NCBI RefSeq assembly: GCF_000313135.1
Contig: NW_004457445.1
Span: 141,424-157,861, forward strand
DNA from: Acanthamoeba castellanii str. Neff
Lineage: Eukaryota > Discosea > Longamoebia > Acanthamoebidae
Length of the DNA: 16,438 bases
Direction of reading: 5' to 3'
The translations under genes were made by a program, and so were the position numbers. The notes under the pieces are model-generated. The model did not search any database and was not told where the DNA came from. It saw only the letters and a program-made list of their open reading frames with translations. Each line of letters begins with the position of its first letter. The stretch's first letter is position 1. This document shows, piece after piece, positions 10,178 to 16,438 of the stretch.

Positions 10178-10270
10178 CTTTTTCGTTTTTCTTATCCTTT
10201 TTTCTTGCTCTTGTTGGCCAGTGTGCAGAGACAAGGGGGATGTGATGGAGGCAGAGTGGTGAGAACTGTT

Positions 10271-10389
10271 GGATACGTCCATACTGCGCAGAAAGCACCG
10301 CTTCCCATCCGAACAGCGAAGTTAAGCTGCGCCAGGCGGTGTTAGTACTGGGGTGGGCGACCACCCGGGAATCCACCGTGCCGTATCCT
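10271..10389 (+). rRNA. 5S ribosomal RNA, copy 1
   Basis: The 119-nt sequence starts GGATACG and ends CCGTATCCT, so the two ends pair into helix I. The loop A/helix II segment, the CCCATCCGAAC motif of loop B/helix III, AAGTTAAGC, and the GGTGGGCGACC(A)CCCGGG region of helices IV-V are all present, including the internal Pol III control region. It matches my memory of Acanthamoeba 5S. A run of five T (10389-10393) gives a Pol III terminator. Position 8 (10278) is T where copy 2 has G, which loses the last pair of helix I. It is transcribed away from the FGGY kinase start 93 bp to its left. It is a dispersed copy; no tandem array is visible. Confidence 0.95.
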
Positions 10390-10393
10390 TTTT
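10389..10393 (+). terminator. Pol III T5 terminator of 5S copy 1
   Basis: TTTTT directly follows the GTATCC 3' end of the 5S gene. The mirrored copy at 12264-12268 is identical. Confidence 0.8.
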
Positions 10394-10467
10394 ACCTTTT
10401 GCACCCACACACTCCACTGCTCTCCCCCGTGCAGCACCACAGCCCAGCCAATTTCCTAAAATTGTGC

Positions 10468-10528
10468 GGGCGGGCGAGCAGGCGGGAGGGCGGGAGGGCG
10501 GGAGGGAGGGCGGGCGAGCAGGCGGGGC
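10468..10528 (+). repeat. G-rich tract with G-quadruplex potential
   Basis: Sixty bases made of GGGC/GGGA units, bracketed by two near-identical copies of GGGCGGGCGAGCAGGCGGG (10468-10486 and about 10509-10527). More than six G-runs of three or more bases are separated by 1-5 nt loops. It lies 11 bp downstream of the stop codon of the Myb-like gene, so on that gene's strand it is a C-rich 3' UTR segment. Confidence 0.8.
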
Positions 10529-10538
10529 TGACACCGAC

Positions 10539-12156
10539 TCAATCAACAGGCGGTGGCTTTGGAAGCGTTGCCTGTGTCTGCTGGAGGAGTTGCATGAATG
10601 CGTGAAAGAGTGCTGCAAGCTGCTCGTTGAGGGCGCGCTCTTGCTGGATTCCCTCTTGATGATACTCAACAAGATTCCCAATCAACTTGACCATGTTGCT
10701 GTGGTATGATTGTTCCTCATCAGCCTATGGGAGAGGGAGAGCACATGCGCGCACAAAGGCATGTGAGTGAGCAATCAGCACCAGGCCAAAAAAAGAACAT
10801 ACCAATTGCTGGCGCTTCTGCTCACGTTCCTTGCGTGCCTGCTTCTGCTCCGCAGCAGCCTTGTGAGCAGCTGCACGCTCTTCATCAGCAGGTGCCTGGC
10901 GCTCCGATCATGCCACGACCTCACGGTCCCAAAGGGTCTGGAGGGCTACATGACCATGTGTGATGAGCTGCTGTAGCTCCTTCTGCTTGTTCTCATGCAG
11001 AATGCGCTCACTCTCACACAGTGCGGCATCCATCCTTGCCCGTGGCTTGAACAGCTCTGTAACAGAGAGGACAATTAACATTAAGAAGTAAAGACAAAAC
11101 AACAAGGAGAGGACGAATGATGTCAAGCGCTGTAGGTTGGCATAGTGGGTCTCACACTTCTCATTGGTAGCCTCCACAATGGGATGATGGTTCCTACAAA
11201 TGTAGGCCCAGATTTGCTCCTTTCTCTTGTGCAGGGACTTGACCATCATCTCAATAAGTGAAACTGAGGTCTCATGTGGCCAGATGACCTTCTTGCTGGA
11301 AGGCTTTGTGGAGAAACATGAGAGAGAGCATAGATAATAAAATAGATATCATATTATATTATTAGTATATATATTATTATGTAATATTATCACCAACAAA
11401 TTGATATTAACTTTTAATATTTCTCATATAATTATTATAAACTTTATCATTTCGTGTGTGGATTGAGAACTTTAAATTTTTTAAATTATAAATATTTATC
11501 AATAAAAGGTAGTAAAAATAACAATATTATATCAAAAATAAATAAATTAATATATTAAATTTTGATTTCAAAAATTTATCAAATCATTTTTTCAAAAAGG
11601 TATAAAAATAAAAAATTGAAAAAAACAAAATAAATAAAAGAAAAATTATAACATAAACAAGTTTTAAAATTAATTAAATACTAATTCAAATAATAATAAA
11701 CATTTTATTTTTCCCTAATAAGAATGATAATAATAATTATAAAATTTAGAATAAATTAAATTGGCCAACACCAACTCAACAAGAAGAGGAAGATAAATAC
11801 CCCTGTGGCAAAGAGGTAACATCCTCCTCCACATTGCTTGGTCTATAAATCACAAGTAGAAAACAAGAAGAAGAGGAAGAGAAAGGCAGATTACCACTGT
11901 GGCAGTGGTGGTGGTGTGAGATGCTGGCATTTTGTGGTGGATGTAGAGGATGAGCCACCACAGCTGTGCCCCTCTTTGTTGTTGATGTTGAGGTGACTGT
12001 TCCTGCTGAGATGGTAGCAAATGGGCCACTCACTGGTGCAAGTTGGGTGGAGGAGTTGTAATTGCACTGAGGAGAAGAAGGAGCAGGAAGAGGAGTGGCA
12101 CCTCTGCTTTGCATCATACATTGCTCTTGCCAAGGAGAAGGGGAGGCCATTAACAT
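10539..12156 (-). pseudogene. Myb/SANT-like (trihelix-type) coiled-coil protein gene with an in-frame stop
   Basis: Probable exons: 12156-12034, 11963-11895, 11842-11801, 11303-11129, 11056-10803, 10724-10539 (849 nt, 283 codons, phases consistent). The 5' exons are tentative. The fourth exon encodes KKVIWPHETSVSLIEMM, then ...KRKEQIWAYI..., ending ...CETHYANLQ. This has the spacing of a Myb/SANT-like DNA-binding domain: Trp start, L-I-E helix, I-W helix, K-C-x-x-x-Y-x-N-L recognition helix. The later exons are a Glu/Gln/Lys/Arg-rich coiled coil ending in a Pro-rich stop. A TGA at 10910-10908 interrupts the coiled coil in frame; coding resumes at once (SERQAPADEERAAA), so CGA to TGA is the likely lesion. 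The intron after exon 3 is ~497 nt and nearly all AT-rich. The gene lies wholly between the facing 5S genes. Myb-like proteins occur in Harbinger-type transposons, but no transposase is seen. Confidence 0.55.
11330..11760. other. Extremely AT-rich island (~85% A+T or more)
   Basis: By line-by-line estimate only about 10-20% of bases are G or C, against well over half in flanking genes. It is dominated by A-runs, T-runs and ATT/TAA words, with stops in all frames, no recognisable coding sequence and no clear tandem unit. In the gene model it fills the long intron between exons 3 and 4 of the Myb-like gene. Base composition alone suggests inserted foreign or mobile DNA. Confidence 0.85.
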
Positions 12157-12263
12157 AAATAGGGGGAAAGAATGTGGGCATGTGTGAAGATGTGGACTGC
12201 AAGGGGGAGAGTGGAGTGCAGCAACAAGGGGGAGAGCAGTGGAGTGCTGTGGGTGCAAAAGGT

Positions 12264-12268
12264 AAAAA
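12264..12268 (-). terminator. Pol III T5 terminator of 5S copy 2
   Basis: AAAAA on the plus strand directly downstream of the minus-strand 5S gene. Confidence 0.75.
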
Positions 12269-12386
12269 GGATACGGCACGGTGGATTCCCGGGTGGTCGC
12301 CCACCCCAGTACTAACACCGCCTGGCGCAGCTTAACTTCGCTGTTCGGATGGGAAGCGGTGCTTTCTGCGCAGTATGGCCGTATCC
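12268..12386 (-). rRNA. 5S ribosomal RNA, copy 2
   Basis: 119 nt, identical by eye to copy 1 except G at position 8, which restores the full 8-bp helix I (GGATACGG with CCGTATCC). It faces copy 1, so both transcripts run toward the middle of the segment. The 55-bp upstream flank is the same as that of copy 1 and may carry external promoter signals. The ZPR1 gene ends 156 bp to the right. Confidence 0.95.
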
Positions 12387-12542
12387 AACAGTTCTCACCA
12401 CTCTGCCTCCATCACATCCCCCTTGTCTCTGCACACTGGCCCAAGAAGCCGATGGTCGTACCTGTAACAGGTCGAGAGGTGTTGTTGTTGTGCGCGTGTT
12501 GGAATAGAAGTTATTTTTATATGATCAAGAGTGGAGGGTGGA

Positions 12543-14047
12543 TCATGGCTGCTGGGTCTCAGCGGGCTTTACTTCCTCGTTCGACTTGGCTTCGGCCTCC
12601 TTGTCGCCTTTGTCGTCATCGTCCTCTTCTCCGTCCTCCCGGTAGTTCTCGGTCTTCATGTCGTTGAGGCCGAGATCCTCGTTCTGGTCCCACGAGCGTT
12701 CGTACTCCTCGACGGTCATGTTGGGGTCCTCGTCGGGCGCGTAGATGTTCTGGAGGTAACTGTTGGCCACCGGGTCGTCGAGCACCAGCGTGAAGGGTCC
12801 GCTTCGGAAGGCCAGAAGGTCGTCGAGGCCCTCGATGAGCGAGACCATACGGCCCGCGGAGGCGGCGCTGTCGCCGCGCAGGAAGGGGTTGTTCTTGAGG
12901 TCGTCGCGGATGGTGGTGAGGAGGCCCTCGATGGTGCTGAACTTGCCGCCGAGGGTGCCGGGGACGAGGCCCAGCTCGAGCTCGGGGATCTCGAGGCCGG
13001 CGGTCTCGGACTTGAGCACGTCGCGGTTGAGGTCGTCGGCGTTGGTGAGGCGCAGAGTGATCTTGCAGCCCTTGGGGGCGATGGCGCCGCCGGACTTGAC
13101 CTCGTTGGACTTGTAGCCGCAGGCCTCGCACATAAAGGCCATGATGATGACGTCCTTGAAGTGGGGGATGTGGGCCACGCACATGCGCGTCTCGCCGCGC
13201 TTGCCGCACAGGCCGCAGGTCTCCGGGAACTTCATCACCTCCTCGAGGTGTTCGGCGCCGCCTTCCTCCGCGCGCTTGACCAGCGCCTCGGCATCGGCAC
13301 CGGACAGGAGTCCACCGCCGCCACTCTTCTTCGCCTCCTTCTGGCCTTCCTCCTCCTCCTCTCCTCCTCTTCGTCCTCGCCGTCTTCACCGTACGCCTGC
13401 GAGATGCCGAGAGCACGGTTCTGTTCGCGGTTGCGCTCGTAGTGGGTGATGGTGAGGTTGGGGTCGGCAGCGGGGGCGGACGGGTTCTCGACGAACGAAT
13501 TGCCGGCAGGATCGTCGATGATGAAGGTGAACTTCTTGCCTCCGTGCTTGAGCTCCTCGAGCTTGGCGGTGAAAGCGTCGATTTGGGCCGCCACATTGGG
13601 TGCCGCTGCCCTTCGCTCCTCCTGGCCCTGGTTGAGACCCTCGATGGCCTGCATCAGGAATCCCTCGATCGTGTTGAGCGTTCCCTTCTGGGTCAATGGC
13701 GGAATCTCGAAATCCAATTCCGGAATGTAGATGCTGGCTGCATCCGATTTCACCACCTGGCGGTTGAGATCGCCCTTGTCGGTGACCACCAGCTTGTAGA
13801 TGCAGCCCCGTTCGGCGATGGAACCGCCGAATTGGATCTCGTTGTTACGGAAGCCGCAGTGCTTGCAATGGAAGGACATGAGGATTATCTCCTTGAACGA
13901 GGGGATCTTGGTGAGAAGGAGATTGGTCATGCCGTTCTCGTGGCAGTTCATGCAGAGGCTCTCGATGCGCGTGGGTCCCTCATCGGCTCCGAGATCGGCG
14001 AAGATGGGGTCATTGTTGTCCTGGGTCTCAGTCTGCTGTCCTTCCAT
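12543..14047 (-). CDS. ZPR1: ZPR1 zinc-finger protein, single exon with a one-base frameshift
   Basis: ZPR1 is an essential eukaryotic protein that binds eEF1A (chaperone role) and, in animals, receptor tails and SMN. It consists of two copies of a zinc finger plus beta-barrel module. N-terminal half (14047 to ~13360): CMNC...CKHCG finger, then GDLNRQVVKSDAASIYIPELDFEIPP and TIEGFL. C-terminal half (~13360-12543): CGLCGKRGETRMC...CEACG finger, then NADDLNRDVLKSETAG, TIEGLL and DDPVANSYLQNIY, ending in an acidic tail. The frame changes by one base inside a GAG-repeat coding for Glu (13351-13366, break near 13360/13361). Restoring one G would give ~501 aa, near the family size (yeast ~486, human ~459). 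No plausible intron explains it, so it is a sequencing error or a recent mutation. The ATG at 14047 precedes the first finger by ~30 residues and no introns are needed elsewhere. Confidence 0.92.
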
Positions 14048-14782
14048 CCTTATTTCTTGTGTGCCTAGACCTTACTCTCGATCAACCGTGTTCGATCCTG
14101 TCGCCGTCAACTGAAGATGAGGAGATGACCAGAGCTCACAACCCCAAAAAAAACCAAGCCAGAAAAATGCAAACTGAGAAATAAACGGAAACCCAAAATT
14201 TCTCTTTCTCCCAAAACCCTCGGAAAAATCAGGGATTGCTTTTCTGCGGATCCGAAAGAGATTTCTTGGTCGACATAAATTGCAGCGGAAAACGGCGATT
14301 GGTGCCATTTTTTCGGAGTCACTGCGCAAAAACGAAGACAACGCTGGACGATTCAGCCTTCCATCTCGCACAACAATAAGTACAAGGAGGTCTGTGACGG
14401 GCTTCCCACCCACCTTCCATCTGCCCGAGACCACTAGGCCTGACCATCACGCGCCTACCAGGCTGCGTTAATTCGAAGAACAGACACCCTTACTTCTAGA
14501 AACTGCGGCAGTCCCAGCCCATCGCGTTCCTACTACTCTCCCTCGTCTGCCTACGCGCAGCTGCAAGAGACATAGATATAGCGTACGTTCTCTAGACCAT
14601 TCCTCATTCTAGTAATTATTACATTTTTCTTCCTGTTCCTTCCGGTTGTTCATGTTTCTACCCTCTGCTGATCCAATTCTTCAACACAAATTCAATCAAA
14701 TTGGCAATGTCTGCTCATTTCTCCTTTCTTTTTTAAAATTCATTCCCGACTTTGGTCTTTGTGCGCGCAGTGAAGAGGGTTT
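14048..14782. other. 735-bp divergent intergenic region between ZPR1 and PP2C
   Basis: This shared upstream region holds the promoters and 5' UTRs of the minus-strand ZPR1 and plus-strand PP2C genes. The ZPR1-proximal 200 bp is A-rich on the plus strand; 14600-14750 is T-rich. I found no tRNA (no GTTCRA-type B box with matching arms), no 5S copy, and no convincing TATA box or long repeat. Short open frames here have no recognisable domain. Confidence 0.5.
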
Positions 14783-16432
14783 ATGTTCTGGGCGAAAGCC
14801 GCACAACATTCCTACCATACGATCTTCGAACCCACCTACCGCGCCTACAGCCAAAACCAAAAAACCGACTCTCCCTCGGCCTTCCGCCTTCATCTGACAT
14901 CTCATCTCCTCAAAAACGGCAACGACTCTCATCTCGCCGACAACCACCCTCACCTCGCCCATCCCTCCCGCACCTCCACCGAATCCGAAGAGGAGCACGT
15001 GAAGATGAGCAGAAGCAACAACAACGGCAAAAGGCACAAAAACCACGCTGGCCACAAAGCCAGCAAACATCGTAAAAACAATAAGGGCAACAAAGCCAAC
15101 AACCACAACAACTCCTCCCACCACGCGACTCATGGCAAACGCCGCATCAACAGAGCCCCTCAAGGAACGGGCGAAGGCTGGTATGCCGTGGCTGCCATGC
15201 AGGGGCGTCGGCCCCACATGGAGGACACGTACAGCGTCGTGATTCCCGACACGACTGGCCCCACCGGCGGCGACCTCCACTCCCTCTTCGGCGTGTTCGA
15301 CGGACACGGCGGCAAGGTATCATCATTTCTTTCTTCTTCATTTCTTCGCCGCGCTCCTATGGCACGTGCTGCGTAGTGTATGCGTGTGCTATGTGCTGAC
15401 TCGCCTTTCCCTCCTGCAGAAAGTGTCGCAGTTCTTGAAGGACAACTTGCTGCCCGCCATCGTCGAGGCCTACGCTCAGGAGAAGGCGGGCGAGGAAGAT
15501 GACCCCGACCACCAGCGCACCCCCGCGGAGAGGCTGCAGGCCATCCTCCCGCGCACCTTCCTCAGGATCGATGAGCGCGCCATGGCCGACGACCAGCTCT
15601 CCGGCAGCACGGCCGTCGTGGCCATCCTCACCGAGAACGACGTCGTCGTAGCCAACGTGGGCGACTCGCGGGGCATCATCTACCGCTCCAACGAGGCCGC
15701 CAGCCAGCGCATGCGCGAGTCCGGCGACAGCGGCTACGACAGCAGCAACGACGCCTCTCTCCACTCGACCGCGAGCGAGGACGACGCCACCGAAGACGCC
15801 ACCGACGAGGAAAACGACACCGACACCGACGAAGACCTGGACGACGCGGTGCCCAATGCCAAGGGTGCCAAGAAGCAGCAGCAGCAGCAGCAGCAAAAGC
15901 AAAAGCCTGATGGGTCGCAGAAAAAGAAGAAGAGGAAGTACAAGAAGAAGCCCGAGGAAGGACCCGTGGGCAAGATCGGCCGATGGCAGGCGCTCTCGGT
16001 CGACCACAAGCCGAACCGGCCCGACGAGAGGGAGCGGGTGGAGCACTGCGGCGGGCGCGTGACGAAGAGGACCAACGATGTGTGGCGCTTCCAGAGCGTG
16101 CTCGCCGTCTCCCGCGCGTTCGGCGATCACGGGCTCAAGGTGGGTGCCGGCGGCTCCGCACTCACTGCGAACCCGGAGATCAAGATATTCACGCGCCAGG
16201 AGAACGACAAGTTCTTCGTGTTGGCTAGGTAAACACACGCGCACACGCGCACACGCGCACACAACACCGCACGCATGAAACTCATCAACCTCCCCCCTCT
16301 TTTGTAACCATCAGTGACGGCTTATGGGACGTCTACACCAACGAACAGGCCGCGAAGGTCGGCCGCAACGTTCTTCTGCAGAACCCCAAGAACCCCGCCC
16401 AAGCAGTACCGTCACTCGTCAAGCTCATCTAA
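14783..16432 (+). CDS. PP2C-type Ser/Thr protein phosphatase (PPM family), apparent early stop
   Basis: Mg/Mn-dependent phosphatase with exons 14783-15316, 15420-16228, 16315-16432 (486 aa to the stop). Introns are 103 and 86 nt, GT-AG. Residues 1-~130 are a His/Asn/Lys-rich extension. The catalytic core shows GWYAVAAMQGRRPHMEDTYSV (metal-site Glu-Asp), FGVFDGHGG (metal Asp), SGSTAVVAIL, VANVGDSRGIIYR, LSVDHKPNRPDERERVEHCGGRV, LAVSRAFGDHGLK and LASDGLWDV (metal Asp). Between VGDSRGIIYR and LSVDHKP lies a ~95-residue insertion with acidic Ser/Thr/Asp/Glu repeats, eight Gln (seven in a row) and a Lys-rich stretch. TAA at 16430-16432 falls where the family continues toward the GSxDN metal motif, so either the gene is truncated or one base is wrong; the window ends six bases later. 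The in-frame ATG at 15005 is an alternative start, but GC-rich third positions upstream favour 14783. Confidence 0.85.
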
Positions 16433-16438
16433 GCCCTC

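Larger units (their letters stand above)
10216..10429 (+). repeat. Left arm of a ~215-bp inverted repeat containing a 5S gene
   Basis: The arm holds 55 bp of 5' flank, the 119-bp 5S gene and ~40 bp of 3' flank. It matches the reverse complement of 12227-12441. The 55-bp upstream flank is identical by eye, the 5S differs by one base, and the 3' flank has a single-base indel near 10410. Similarity fades quickly outside. I see no direct target-site duplication at the outer ends. Confidence 0.85.
12227..12441 (-). repeat. Right arm of the ~215-bp inverted repeat containing a 5S gene
   Basis: Reverse complement of 10216-10429, comprising 5S 3' flank, 5S gene and 55 bp of 5' flank ending GGCC at 12441. 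Together the two arms enclose about 1.8 kb. Confidence 0.85.

Noticed and set aside
10353..10976. Plus-strand open frames over the 5S, G-rich array and Myb-like gene
   Set aside because: They overlap a 5S gene and a low-complexity repeat and are antisense to the Myb-like exons, which show consistent splicing phase.
11330..11760. Mitochondrial DNA insertion in the AT-rich island
   Set aside because: No mitochondrial gene or coding stretch was recognised; composition alone is not enough, so origin is left open.
10200..12460. Target-site duplication at the ends of the inverted repeat
   Set aside because: The bases outside 10216 and 12441 show no matching direct repeat; weak inverted similarity only.
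13310..13400. Intron explaining the ZPR1 frame change
   Set aside because: The only phase-compatible GT...AG pair is 44 nt, purine-rich with no pyrimidine tract, and would remove normal-looking acidic coding sequence.
12531..13442. 253-303 codon plus-strand open frame opposite ZPR1
   Set aside because: It is a GC-rich antisense shadow: the opposite strand carries both ZPR1 zinc fingers, and the plus-strand translation is Val/Leu/Gly/Ala-rich with no domain.
14048..14782. tRNA or small RNA gene in the divergent intergenic region
   Set aside because: No A/B-box pair or cloverleaf arms found on either strand by eye.
15357..16262. 301-codon minus-strand open frame opposite PP2C
   Set aside because: Antisense shadow of PP2C exon 2; its Leu/Val runs mirror the Glu/Gln/Lys codons of the real protein.

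Overview
The window looks like nuclear DNA of a free-living amoeba, most likely Acanthamoeba or a close relative (inference). The reasons are two 119-nt eukaryotic 5S rRNA genes that agree with my memory of the Acanthamoeba castellanii 5S, GC-rich exons, and tightly packed genes cut by many 49-116 nt spliceosomal introns, often with GTACGT-like donors and CA-rich interiors. Gene models were assembled by hand from splice signals, reading-frame phase and family conservation. All multi-exon models close in frame.

Layout. Minus strand, head to tail: a p24/emp24 cargo-receptor 5' end (1-250); an unrecognised single-ORF protein with an internal duplication (501-1496); a ZCCHC17/pNO40-like S1 plus zinc-knuckle RNA-binding protein in seven exons (1724-3345); an 18-exon gene for an EF1A/HBS1-family GTPase fold fused to ankyrin repeats (3591-6996); and a 16-exon FGGY carbohydrate kinase (7113-10177). 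Next come two 5S rRNA genes in facing orientation inside ~215-bp inverted-repeat arms (10216-12441). They enclose a lower-GC segment with a broken Myb/SANT-like gene and a ~430-bp extremely AT-rich island. Then a ZPR1 zinc-finger gene on the minus strand (12543-14047, one frameshift), and on the plus strand a PP2C phosphatase (14783 to the window end).

Most of the genes are housekeeping functions: ER-Golgi trafficking, nucleolar RNA binding, sugar phosphorylation, ZPR1 (an eEF1A-binding chaperone in other eukaryotes), and Ser/Thr dephosphorylation. There is no operon logic.

The most interesting object is the gene at 3591-6996. It keeps the three-domain architecture of a translational GTPase, has lost key nucleotide-binding residues in G1, G3 and G4, and carries a C-terminal ankyrin region. 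I know of no described protein of this kind. The second is the 5S-bounded inverted repeat. The third is a probable cluster of GC-AG introns in the ZCCHC17-like gene.
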